Below, piece after piece: positions 1-6,376 of a stretch of DNA of 7,511 bases. The notes under the pieces are model-generated. The model was not told the origin of the DNA, ran no database searches, and was given only the letters and a program-made list of their open reading frames with translations. The DNA lies in assembly GCA_003695215.1 (NCBI GenBank), contig RFIM01000037.1, forward strand, positions 1 through 7,511. The letters run 5' to 3'. Positions within the stretch are counted from its first letter, which is position 1. Every line of letters begins with the position of its first letter. The position numbers were made by a program, and so were the translations under genes. This DNA is from Chloroflexota bacterium. GTDB lineage: Bacteria; Chloroflexota; Anaerolineae; Aggregatilineales; UBA2796.

Positions 1-1013
1 GGACGGTCGAAGCCGAAGAGCACCATCGGAATGCCTGTGCGCTCCACGCCATCTTTGCCCACAGCGGTCACTTCGATATCCTCAGCGGCGATGAAGTCGA
101 ACAGGAAGGCCTTGGCGAGTTCCTTGTTCTTGCTGAAGGCATTGATCATGAAGCCTTGAACGCCGAGGAAGGGCTTGCCGCCGCCTGGGATAGGCGCAAT
201 GGCGTATGGCACGCCGCTAGGACGCAGACGGTCGCCCAGTGCCCACGGGCCCGTGATGATCATCGCCGCTTCCTTGTTGGTGAAGAGCGTGTGCATCACG
301 TCGTAGTCCACGCCAGCCGGCTGCAGGCCGTCCTTGACCATGCCTTCGAACCACTTGAGCGCGGCGATGCTGCCCTCGCTATCGATGCCCAAGTCTGTAG
401 CATCGTAGCCGACGCCTTCTTTATAGCCAAAAACGTAGCCGCCGAAAGCTGTTTGAATCGGGAAGAAGTGGTAAGGATCGCCGCTCTGGCGAACGAAACC
501 GTACTTCACTACACCCGACTTGATCAGCTCTTCAGAGAGCTTGCGCACCTCGTTGAAGTCCTTTGGCACTTCCTTGACGATCTCAGGGTTGTAGACGAAC
601 GCTACGTTCTCCACTGCATAAGGCATACCGTACAGCACGCCTTCGTAGGTGAAGCCGTTCAGCGACGCCTCAGTGAACTTCTGAGCCAGATCGCCCAGAT
701 CGATCGGCTCAAGCAAGCCGTCTTTGGAGAGCTCGCCGATCCAGTCGTGCGCGCCAACAAAGATGTCTGGGCCTTCGCCTGCGGGCGAAGCGGTCTTGAC
801 CTGTGAGCGGATATCGCCGAAGCCGAGCTGCTGCACCTTGACGTCCACGCCGAACTCTTCCTTGAACTTGGCGCCGAGCGCCTCGAGGATCGGCGCGCGC
901 GTATCATCGGCCCAGATTAGCAGCGTGGCATCCTGAGCACGGACGTTGAGCATGCCGAGCGCACCAAAGACGACGGCAGCGATCAAAAGGAAGGCAATAA
1001 ACTTGTTACGCAT
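1..1013 (-). CDS. malE: Maltose/maltodextrin-type ABC transporter substrate-binding protein, C-terminus outside the window
   Basis: The extracellular binding protein of a carbohydrate ABC importer; family members deliver maltose or maltodextrins to MalF/MalG-type permeases, which are not in this window. I translated the minus strand from the ATG at 1013 and get 337 open codons running off the left edge; the family is usually about 400 residues. Residues 1-26 form a signal peptide (positive MRNK, hydrophobic 5-20, likely cleavage after VRA at 26). The mature part starts with a LLIWADD strand. Family-typical segments are the GPDIFVGAHDWIGEL block (81-95), MPYAVENVAFVYN (130-142) and ITGPWAL (253-259). 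The start is supported by AAGAGGGA seven bases upstream. Oddities: there is no lipobox cysteine near the signal-peptide end, and the last ~25 visible residues, from EDIEVTAVGKDG onward, do not look like the usual MalE hinge helix. Specificity for maltose rather than another oligosaccharide is inferred. Confidence 0.9.
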   Translation of the reverse strand, partial: MRNKFIAFLLIAAVVFGALGMLNVRAQDATLLIWADDTRAPILEALGAKFKEEFGVDVKVQQLGFGDIRSQVKTASPAGEGPDIFVGAHDWIGELSKDGLLEPIDLGDLAQKFTEASLNGFTYEGVLYGMPYAVENVAFVYNPEIVKEVPKDFNEVRKLSEELIKSGVVKYGFVRQSGDPYHFFPIQTAFGGYVFGYKEGVGYDATDLGIDSEGSIAALKWFEGMVKDGLQPAGVDYDVMHTLFTNKEAAMIITGPWALGDRLRPSGVPYAIAPIPGGGKPFLGVQGFMINAFSKNKELAKAFLFDFIAAEDIEVTAVGKDGVERTGIPMVLFGFDR

Positions 1014-1049
1014 GAGCTATTCCCTCTTGTGGAACCTGCAGATTGGTGT

Positions 1050-1063
1050 TGCAAGACGTTGCA
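1050..1063. promoter_or_regulatory. Second operator-like inverted repeat TGCAA-N4-TTGCA in the malE leader
   Basis: TGCAAGACGTTGCA has perfect five-base arms around GACG. It shares the TGCAA half-site with the promoter operator and lies about 45 bases away centre to centre, just downstream of the likely transcription start. Paired sites like this are typical for LacI-family proteins, but the binding protein is unknown. Confidence 0.4.
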
Positions 1064-1082
1064 TTCCGCAAACGCGCTTCCA

Positions 1083-1110
1083 AATATAGCGCGCCTTGCA
1101 AAACTTGCAA
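1083..1110 (-). promoter_or_regulatory. Probable sigma70-type promoter of malE
   Basis: On the minus strand TTGCAA (1110-1105) and TATATT (1088-1083) are separated by 16 bases, matching the -35 and -10 consensus at 4/6 and 5/6 positions. Transcription would start near 1075, giving a leader of about 60 bases before the malE ATG. The -35 and spacer are covered by a symmetric operator-like site, which suggests repression. Confidence 0.55.
1096..1110. promoter_or_regulatory. Operator-like inverted repeat TTGCAA-N3-TTGCAA over the malE -35
   Basis: TTGCAAAACTTGCAA is symmetric: each half-site TTGCAA is itself a palindrome, and the two are separated by three bases. It spans the proposed -35 and part of the spacer, where a repressor would block RNA polymerase. 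LacI-family sugar regulators commonly bind TGCAA-type half-sites, so a MalR-like repressor is the leading guess. No regulator gene is in view. Confidence 0.45.
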
Positions 1111-1128
1111 TAGCTCGATAAAACTTGG

Positions 1129-1141
1129 ACAAACGTCTTGT
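1129..1141. promoter_or_regulatory. LacI-like imperfect operator ACAA-ACGTC-TTGT upstream of the malE promoter
   Basis: ACAAACGTCTTGT has ACAA/TTGT arms around ACGTC. The overlapping ten-mer GACAAACGTC (1128-1137) is also an inverted repeat with three-base arms. It contains CAAACG, a string that recurs at 1069-1074 and 1167-1172. The site lies upstream of the -35, where it could serve as an auxiliary operator. The assignment rests on pattern only. Confidence 0.3.
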
Positions 1142-1146
1142 TTTTG

Positions 1147-1156
1147 CACAATTGTG
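1147..1156. repeat. Perfect ten-base palindrome CACAATTGTG
   Basis: CACAATTGTG reads identically on both strands and lies between the maoC stop and the malE promoter, about 37 bases upstream of the proposed -35. With no central spacer it cannot form a good hairpin, so a dimeric protein site is more likely than an RNA structure. No cognate regulator can be named from the sequence. Confidence 0.3.
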
Positions 1157-1159
1157 AAA

Positions 1160-1179
1160 TTCCTAACAAACGTTAGGAA
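1160..1179 (-). terminator. Weak hairpin overlapping the hydratase stop codon, possible terminator
   Basis: TTCCTAAC and GTTAGGAA form a perfect eight-base stem around a four-base loop, and the hydratase stop codon TAA lies inside the first arm on the minus strand. Only a short TTT follows the stem in the minus direction, so it is weak for a rho-independent terminator. It could separate the upstream operon from malE, protect the mRNA 3' end, or be a DNA operator, since the loop contains CAAACG. Confidence 0.35.
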
Positions 1180-1583
1180 GCCTCTTTAGGCGCCATGACG
1201 ATCGCCTCGCCTTCCAGCACCACAGTGCCATCTTGGTTGGTGCAGAAAGTGCGCAGCGTCGCGATGCGCTTCTCCTCGCGGAAAGCGGTCACCTCGACTG
1301 TGGCAGTGATGGTGTCATCCAGGTAAACCGGCGCTTTGAATGTCAGCGTTTGGCTCAAATAAATTGAGCCGACGCCAGGCAGATCGTTGCCAATGACGGC
1401 GCTGATCAAGCTGGCAGTTAGCATGCCATGGGCGATGCGCCTGCCAAAGCGCGTCGTCTTGGCGTAGTCTTCATCCAGATGGATCGGATTGGCATCGCCG
1501 CTGATAGCCGCGAAGGTGCGAATATCGGCATCCGTGATCGTCTTAGTGCGGCTGGCGCGCGCACCAACTTCCACTTTAGACAT
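1173..1583 (-). CDS. MaoC/PhaJ-type (R)-specific enoyl-CoA hydratase
   Basis: A 136-residue single hot-dog-fold protein of the MaoC-like dehydratase family. Family members hydrate trans-2-enoyl-CoA to (R)-3-hydroxyacyl-CoA in the cytoplasm. The active-site motif is clear at residues 28-37 (SGDANPIHLD): Asp30 and His35 have the D-x4-H spacing of the catalytic pair in PhaJ enzymes. It is followed by FGRRIAHGML (46-55), the conserved hydratase segment. The length is normal for single-domain PhaJ-like proteins (about 135-155 residues). The ATG at 1583 has AAAGGG seven bases upstream. It begins 21 bases after the acyl-CoA synthetase stop and is probably co-transcribed with it. The product could feed polyhydroxyalkanoate synthesis or a side branch of beta-oxidation. 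No PHA synthase is visible, so that role is an inference. Confidence 0.85.
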   Translation of the reverse strand: MSKVEVGARASRTKTITDADIRTFAAISGDANPIHLDEDYAKTTRFGRRIAHGMLTASLISAVIGNDLPGVGSIYLSQTLTFKAPVYLDDTITATVEVTAFREEKRIATLRTFCTNQDGTVVLEGEAIVMAPKEAS

Positions 1584-1604
1584 AAGGCCGCCCTTTCAAT
1601 TGCT

Positions 1605-3152
1605 TCAATTGCTCTCGGCACTTTGCACAAACTTGGCGCGCAATTCGCGCTTGAGGATCTTGCCCGCAGCTGAGATCGGCAACGCGTCCATGATCTCCAC
1701 GCTTTTGGGCACTTTATAGCGCGCTAGGTATTCGCTCATATGCGCGATCAGCTCCTCAGGCGTGGCTTGCGCGCCAGGCTTCAGCACCACACACGCCTTG
1801 CCCACTTCGCCCCATTTGGCATCAGGCACGCCGATCACGGCACACTGCAGCACGGCAGGATGCTTGTAAAGCACCTGCTCGATCTCGGCAGGATAGACGT
1901 TCTCGCCGCCGCTGATGAACATATCCTTCTTGCGATCCACGATGTAGAAGTACCACTCCTCGTCGCAGCGCGCTAGATCGCCTGTGTGGAACCAACCTTG
2001 CTCATCAAAGGCTGCGGCGCTCGCCTCTGGATTGTTGAAATAGCCCGAGAGCGCTGATGGCCCTTTCAGCACCAGCTCGCCAATGGCGCCCGTCGGCACA
2101 GGCTGATTGTTTTCATCCACAAGGCGCGCATCTACGAAGAAGTTCGGCCTGCCGATGCTGCCCGCTTTACGGATAGCGTCCTCGGGCGCTAAGGCGAAGA
2201 TGCCAGGCCCGAACTCGGTCATGCCGAAGCCTTGCTTGAAGCGCACGCCTTTCTCGCGCTGGAATTGCTCGACTAGCGGAATGGGCAACGGCGCGCCGCC
2301 ACTGGTGCAGAAGCGCAGCTTGCTCAGATCGGCGCTCGCCCAGTTTGGCGCCTGAGTCATCAGCTGATACATCGTCGGCACACCTGCGAAGACTGTGGCG
2401 CCATACTCTTGGATCAAATTCAGCACTTGCGCCGCATCAAATTGGCGCGTCAGCACCACTGTGCCGCCTAGGATCAGCAATGGCACCGTGTAGACCAACA
2501 GCCCGCCTGTGTGGAACATCGGGAAGACGTTGACTGTGATATCGCCATGCTGCAGGTCATGGATGATTGTGTTAAGCGTATTCCAAGCGATCATGCGGTG
2601 GCTGATCTGCGCTGCTTTGGGCAGGCCTGTAGTGCCGCCTGTGAAGATCAGGCAAGCGATATCTTCAGCCTCAACCGAGTCATTGTGAATCGGCGTCTCA
2701 GGCGCGTTGGCGAGCAGCTCAAGGTAATCGTAGCTGCCCGAGACACCGCCACCTTCGTAATGCACCATCCCTTGCAGGCTAGGGCAGGTTTGCTTCAAAA
2801 AGCGCGCCGACTCGCCGAACTCGCCGCTGAAGAAGAGCAACTTCGGCTGTGTGTTGGTCAGCACGCTCACTAACTCGCGCGGATGCGAGCGCCAGTTATA
2901 GAGCGCTAGAATGGCGCCGAGCTTGCCACAAGCGAAGAACAGATCGAGATACTCGACGCCGTCTCGCGCCAGAATGCCGACTACATCGCCCTTGCCGATG
3001 CCCTGCACGCGCAGCCAATGCGCCAAGCGATTGGCACGGTTGTTCAGTTGACGGTAAGTTAGCTTCAAATGCGGCGTCTTGCCGCTATCGACTACAGCCA
3101 GCGCCTCTGGACTGTATATGGCGCGTCTGCCTGCAATATCACCGATGTACAT
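1605..3152 (-). CDS. FadD-like acyl-CoA synthetase (AMP-forming)
   Basis: A 515-residue ANL-superfamily ligase that activates a carboxylic acid, probably a fatty acid, to its acyl-CoA through an acyl-adenylate. Motifs occur in order: the P-loop FTGGTTGLPKA (170-180), GFGMTE (308-313), FHTGDL with the ribose-binding Asp (388-393), the hinge DRKKD (406-410) followed by SGGENVYPAEIE, and near the C-terminus the catalytic lysine in AAGKILKREL (Lys498). All core adenylation residues are present, so it should be active. I chose the ATG at 3152: an AGGA-containing site lies eight bases upstream, whereas the in-frame TTG at 3158 would sit almost on that site. It follows murB after a 41-base gap and is followed closely by the MaoC hydratase, suggesting joint acyl-CoA metabolism. 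Chain length and substrate cannot be read from the sequence; a branched, aromatic or bile-acid-type acid is also possible. Confidence 0.88.
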   Translation of the reverse strand: MYIGDIAGRRAIYSPEALAVVDSGKTPHLKLTYRQLNNRANRLAHWLRVQGIGKGDVVGILARDGVEYLDLFFACGKLGAILALYNWRSHPRELVSVLTNTQPKLLFFSGEFGESARFLKQTCPSLQGMVHYEGGGVSGSYDYLELLANAPETPIHNDSVEAEDIACLIFTGGTTGLPKAAQISHRMIAWNTLNTIIHDLQHGDITVNVFPMFHTGGLLVYTVPLLILGGTVVLTRQFDAAQVLNLIQEYGATVFAGVPTMYQLMTQAPNWASADLSKLRFCTSGGAPLPIPLVEQFQREKGVRFKQGFGMTEFGPGIFALAPEDAIRKAGSIGRPNFFVDARLVDENNQPVPTGAIGELVLKGPSALSGYFNNPEASAAAFDEQGWFHTGDLARCDEEWYFYIVDRKKDMFISGGENVYPAEIEQVLYKHPAVLQCAVIGVPDAKWGEVGKACVVLKPGAQATPEELIAHMSEYLARYKVPKSVEIMDALPISAAGKILKRELRAKFVQSAESN

Positions 3153-3160
3153 TCTCAAAA

Positions 3161-3167
3161 TCCTGCC
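3161..3167 (-). promoter_or_regulatory. Ribosome binding site fixing the acyl-CoA synthetase start
   Basis: GGCAGGA on the minus strand lies eight bases before the ATG at 3152. It is only two bases from the alternative TTG at 3158, which is too close, so the ATG is preferred. Confidence 0.5.
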
Positions 3168-3193
3168 TACTAAGTATGCATTTGCAGATCATT

Positions 3194-4117
3194 TTAGCGC
3201 CCTACGTGCTCAAAATCACCGATCAGTTCCACCTCTAATTCCAGCTGCACGCCGAATTGCTCAAAGACGCGCCGCTGCGCCAAGCGAATCAGCGCCAGGT
3301 AGTCGGCGGCTGTGCCGTTGCCCGTGTTGATGAACCAGTTAGCGTGCTGCGGCGAGATGATCACGCCGCCAACACGCGCGCCTTTCAGGCCTGCAGCTTC
3401 AATCAGCCTGCCAGCATAGTCGTTAGGCGGATTTTTGAACATGCTGCCCAAGCTAGCGCCGTTGGGCTGTGTGCGCCGCCTGTGGGCGCTATATTGCTCA
3501 GCTTCGGCGCGCAGGGCAACAGGATCAGCCTTTGGCTGCAGCTGCAAGGCGGCGCGCAGCACAGCAAAAGGCGCTTGGCGCCGCTTCAAAGCCGACTCGC
3601 GGTAAGCATAGGCAAGTTCGGCGCACGTCCAACGGCGCGTTGGCTGCTCAGGCTCGGCGATCTCTGCCCAGAGCAGGCATTGGGCGACCTCACCGCCATA
3701 GGCGCCCGCATTGTTGACTACAGCGCCGCCGAGCGTGCCTGGAATGCCAATTGCCCAAGCTAGGCCTGCCAAGCCGCGCTCTAGGCTCAGGCGCGCCAAA
3801 CTGATCAGCGCCGCGCCACTCTCCGCGATCAGCAGGCCCGATTCATCCTGCTGGACGCCATCAGCGCGATTGAGAATGACCACACCACGCACGCCGCTAT
3901 CGGCGACCAGGATGTTGGCGCCACCGCCGATGATCCGCACTGGCCAGCCATGCAACCAAGCCGTCCGTGCAGCGCGCTCCAACAGCGCGACCGAATCAGC
4001 GATGATCAGCGCGTCGGCTGGGCCGCCTAAACGCGCCACTGTGTAGCGCGCCAGTGGCGCGTTCAAATGCAGCGCCGCGCCTGCGATCGGGCGTAGCACC
4101 GCCTCATATTCATTCAT
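3194..4117 (-). CDS. murB: UDP-N-acetylenolpyruvoylglucosamine reductase
   Basis: Cytoplasmic flavoenzyme that reduces UDP-GlcNAc-enolpyruvate to UDP-MurNAc with NADPH, the second committed step of peptidoglycan precursor synthesis. At 307 residues it has the length of type II MurB enzymes, shorter than the E. coli type I protein. The FAD-binding part shows RLGGPAD (29-35), GGGANIL (64-70) and the GIPGTLGGAVVNNAGAYG block (124-141). Active-site signatures are YRES (172-175), GSMFKNP with the proton-donating Ser225 (224-230), and Glu295 in the LELEVELIG end motif (292-300), by position the conserved catalytic glutamate. All expected residues are present. The ATG overlaps the end of the oxidoreductase gene by eight bases and has only a weak upstream site, so translation is probably coupled. 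It lies outside any division/cell-wall cluster and next to anmK. Confidence 0.95.
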   Translation of the reverse strand: MNEYEAVLRPIAGAALHLNAPLARYTVARLGGPADALIIADSVALLERAARTAWLHGWPVRIIGGGANILVADSGVRGVVILNRADGVQQDESGLLIAESGAALISLARLSLERGLAGLAWAIGIPGTLGGAVVNNAGAYGGEVAQCLLWAEIAEPEQPTRRWTCAELAYAYRESALKRRQAPFAVLRAALQLQPKADPVALRAEAEQYSAHRRRTQPNGASLGSMFKNPPNDYAGRLIEAAGLKGARVGGVIISPQHANWFINTGNGTAADYLALIRLAQRRVFEQFGVQLELEVELIGDFEHVGR

Positions 4118-5084
4118 TCGGGTAAGTCAGTCCCCATTGGGCACGGATAGCGTCCATGGTCTGCATGATCTGCAGCGTCTCCTCCAGCGGCATGGTCGGG
4201 CTCTCCAGCAAGCCCGCCCGCAAGCAACGCATGACTTCCATCGCCTGAAATTGGTAGCCGTTGCCTTCATAAGGCACAGTGTAGGTCTGCGGCTCGCCTT
4301 CCACAGGCGTGATGGTGAAGCGCTGCGCCTTGTAGAAAGGCTCGTGCAGCGTCAGATAGCCTTCCGTGCCTGCTAGAATCACTTCAATGGGCATTTTCAG
4401 GGTGATCGCCGAGGTCAGTGCTGCCAACTCGCCATCTTCGTAGACCAACTGCATGACGGCGTGCTCATCGACGCCTGTGAAGCCGATGCGCGCTTGGCTG
4501 TGAATGTGCTTGGGCTTGCCAAACAGCCATGAGGCGAACGAAAGCACGTACACGCCGACGTCCAGCAGGGATCCGCCACCTAGCTCAGGCGCGAAGAGCC
4601 GCCCTTTAGGGCTGTATGGCGCGCGGAAGCAGAAAGCGCCGCTCATCATCCAGACTTTGCCCAAAGCGCCTTGATCGATCAAACGCTTTGCCTGCGCCAC
4701 AGCCGGAATGAAGCGCGTCCACATAGCTTCCATCAGGAACAGGCGCTTTTGGCGCGCCCGATCGATCATCGCTTGGGCTTGGGCGGCGTTCATGGCAAAA
4801 GGCTTCTCGCACAGGACGTGCTTGCCGGCTTCTAGGCACATGAGCGTGTTCTCAGCGTGCATCGGATGCGGCGTGCCGATGTAAATCACGTCCACGTCAG
4901 GATCAGCAGCCAGCGCCTCGTAGCTATCGTAAGCGCGCGGCACGTCATGGTTGATGGCGAATTCGTCGGCTGTGATGCGATGACGCGAGCCGACTGCCAG
5001 CAGCTTGGCGTCGGGCAGCGATTTTAGAGCAGTGGCAAAAGCGCGAGCGATCCTGCCCGTGCTGAGAATGCCCCAACGAATCAT
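4110..5084 (-). CDS. Gfo/Idh/MocA-family NAD(P)-dependent oxidoreductase, dihydrodiol/sugar dehydrogenase-like
   Basis: A 324-residue cytoplasmic oxidoreductase. The N-terminal Rossmann fold carries GILSTGRIAR (5-14), a strand at 65-70 (DVIYIG) followed by TPHPMHAE, and the EKP motif (93-95) whose lysine is conserved in this family. The C-terminal substrate domain has GGGSLLDVGVY (169-179); its Asp175 and Tyr179 fall where dimeric dihydrodiol dehydrogenases and related D-xylose/aldose dehydrogenases keep active-site residues. The MEAMWTRFIP segment (118-127) is also typical of that subgroup. A strong AGGAG site lies seven bases before the ATG. It starts 21 bases after anmK and overlaps murB. 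The neighbours suggest an amino sugar or anhydrosugar as substrate, but that is inference; a generic aldose is equally compatible. Confidence 0.85.
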   Translation of the reverse strand: MIRWGILSTGRIARAFATALKSLPDAKLLAVGSRHRITADEFAINHDVPRAYDSYEALAADPDVDVIYIGTPHPMHAENTLMCLEAGKHVLCEKPFAMNAAQAQAMIDRARQKRLFLMEAMWTRFIPAVAQAKRLIDQGALGKVWMMSGAFCFRAPYSPKGRLFAPELGGGSLLDVGVYVLSFASWLFGKPKHIHSQARIGFTGVDEHAVMQLVYEDGELAALTSAITLKMPIEVILAGTEGYLTLHEPFYKAQRFTITPVEGEPQTYTVPYEGNGYQFQAMEVMRCLRAGLLESPTMPLEETLQIMQTMDAIRAQWGLTYPNE

Positions 5085-5105
5085 GTCATATCTCCTGGAG
5101 GTGAG

Positions 5106-6275
5106 TTAGGCAGTCTGCCATAGGCGGCCAATGGCGATCTCGCCGAGCGGCACAGGATGCCTAGCGCCCGTCAAGGCAGGCAAGACGCCGCTGCGCCCGT
5201 GCCAGGTCTCATAGGCGAGCAAGGCGAAAAGCATGGCTTCTTTAGCAAGGCTTGGCACGCCGAGCGCCTCGTGCGGCTGAACTTGCGCATGGATGAAGCC
5301 CGCCTGCAGCATGGCCAGCAACGTCGGATTCTTAGCGCCGCCGCCTGCTACATAGATTTCTTGTGGCGCGCACGGCAGCCAATCGCGGTATGCCTGCACA
5401 ATGGACTGTGCTGTGAAGGCTGTGGCGGTCGCCACGATATCTTCGGGCGGCACGCCGAGCTGCTCGGCGCGCGCCCACAGCTGCGCGCCGAATTGCGCGC
5501 CGAAGACTTCACGACCTGTCGCCTTAGGCGGCGGCTGATGCAAATACGGATGCGCCAGAAGGCCGAAGAGCAACTCGCTATGCACTTTGCCACGCGCCGC
5601 AATCTGACCGTCGAGATCGCAGTGCAAGGCGCCGTTAGTGGTGCGCTCAGCGCAGTAATCTATGATCATGTTGCCTGGCCCAGTGTCAAAGGTAAGTGGC
5701 GCGCTGTGCGCATCGCTCAATGGCGGTAGCGCAGTGACGTTGCCGATGCCGCCCATGTTCTGAATGGCGCGCCAACGCGTCGGATGCCTGAAGAGCAGCC
5801 AGTCCATATAACTAACGAGCGGCGCGCCATGCCCGCCTGCAGCTAGGTCGCGCGCCCGAAAATTTCCGATCGTAGTGATGCCTGTCCGCTCAGCGATAGT
5901 CGAGAGATCGCCAAGCGCGAGATGAGCGCCGCGCGCGCCGTTCTGTGGCGGATCGTACCACAACGTCTGCCCATGCGAGCCGATCAAATCCACGTGTTCG
6001 GGCGTGTAGCCTGCTTCAGCGATGACTTTTAGGATCGCGTCGGCGTAAGCTTCGCCAAGCGCGACATTCAAGCGGCACAACCGATCCACGCTGCTGGACT
6101 CAGGGCGGAAGCATGCGAAAATCTCAGCGCGCAGCTCAGGCCCATATGCTACAGTCTGGTGACGGATGAGTTCAATCGCAAGCTCAGGCGGCGCGCCGCT
6201 AATACGCGTGAGCGCCACGTCAATGCCATCTGCAGAGGTGCCAGAAATCAGCCCGACGACGGTAAAAGGACGCAT
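5106..6275 (-). CDS. anmK: Anhydro-N-acetylmuramic acid kinase
   Basis: Cytoplasmic enzyme of peptidoglycan recycling: it opens the 1,6-anhydro ring of anhydroMurNAc and phosphorylates it with ATP to MurNAc-6-phosphate. From the ATG at 6275 it has 389 residues, close to the family norm of about 370. Conserved blocks in order: GLISGTSADGIDV (8-20, phosphate binding), GSHGQT (99-104), FRARDLAAGGHGAPL (139-153), NMGGIGNVT (173-181), DTGPGN (197-202) with the catalytic Asp197, KATGREVFG (251-259), and VAGGGAKNP (309-317). An in-frame TTG at 6335 would add 20 residues that do not resemble the family, whereas the ATG at 6275 has AAGGG five bases upstream and gives the standard N-terminus. The etherase MurQ, which would use its product, is not in the window. 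It is followed by the oxidoreductase and murB. Confidence 0.94.
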   Translation of the reverse strand: MRPFTVVGLISGTSADGIDVALTRISGAPPELAIELIRHQTVAYGPELRAEIFACFRPESSSVDRLCRLNVALGEAYADAILKVIAEAGYTPEHVDLIGSHGQTLWYDPPQNGARGAHLALGDLSTIAERTGITTIGNFRARDLAAGGHGAPLVSYMDWLLFRHPTRWRAIQNMGGIGNVTALPPLSDAHSAPLTFDTGPGNMIIDYCAERTTNGALHCDLDGQIAARGKVHSELLFGLLAHPYLHQPPPKATGREVFGAQFGAQLWARAEQLGVPPEDIVATATAFTAQSIVQAYRDWLPCAPQEIYVAGGGAKNPTLLAMLQAGFIHAQVQPHEALGVPSLAKEAMLFALLAYETWHGRSGVLPALTGARHPVPLGEIAIGRLWQTA

Positions 6276-6280
6276 GAAAG

Positions 6281-6285
6281 CCCTT
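6281..6285 (-). promoter_or_regulatory. Ribosome binding site supporting the short anmK start
   Basis: AAGGG on the minus strand is five bases before the ATG at 6275. Together with the family N-terminus this favours the ATG over the TTG sixty bases upstream. Confidence 0.45.
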
Positions 6286-6315
6286 GCCACTGTTGCCGAA
6301 GTGCATCGCAGCCAA

Positions 6316-6343
6316 ATTTGACACACTTCGCCCAATGGGTCAA
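6316..6343 (-). promoter_or_regulatory. Possible internal promoter for anmK
   Basis: On the minus strand TTGACC (6343-6338) and TCAAAT (6321-6316) are 16 bases apart, with 5/6 and 4/6 consensus matches. It lies in the 101-base gap between the 83-residue gene and anmK and would put the transcript start about 30 bases before the anmK ATG. It would let anmK and downstream genes be expressed without the first gene. There is no experimental support. Confidence 0.35.
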
Positions 6344-6376
6344 GGTTTCAAGCGCCAGGAAACTGGGCTGTGCCTC

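Noticed and set aside
156..806. A 216-codon open frame on the plus strand opposite malE
   Set aside because: It lies wholly antisense to a clear MalE coding sequence, its product is rich in Arg, His and Ala with no recognisable motif, and it has no good ribosome binding site. It is a shadow of the real gene.
2607..2643. TGGTTG instead of the commoner TSGTTG in the acyl-CoA synthetase P-loop
   Set aside because: A glycine at this position is a frequent variant in FadD-like ligases and does not suggest loss of activity; all other core motifs are intact.
3257..3763. A 168-codon plus-strand frame opposite murB
   Set aside because: MurB on the other strand has all its catalytic motifs, and the antisense product shows no domain. 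Such long shadow frames are common in GC-rich coding DNA.
3908..3928. Alanine in the MurB GGGAN motif where many homologues have serine or threonine
   Set aside because: This position varies naturally in MurB proteins, and the catalytic serine and glutamate are present.
5157..5729. A 190-codon plus-strand frame opposite anmK
   Set aside because: It is antisense to the conserved AnmK core, its product is low in recognisable motifs, and no promoter or ribosome binding site supports it.
6276..6335. N-terminal extension of AnmK from a TTG at 6335
   Set aside because: The extra 20 residues do not match the family, and the ATG at 6275 gives the standard N-terminus with its own ribosome binding site. 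The extension would also overlap the possible internal promoter.
6341..6376. Possible terminator between the 83-residue gene and anmK, from CCAG/CTGG arms near 6350-6370
   Set aside because: The arms are only four to five bases with a mismatch on extension, and no T-run follows on the minus strand.
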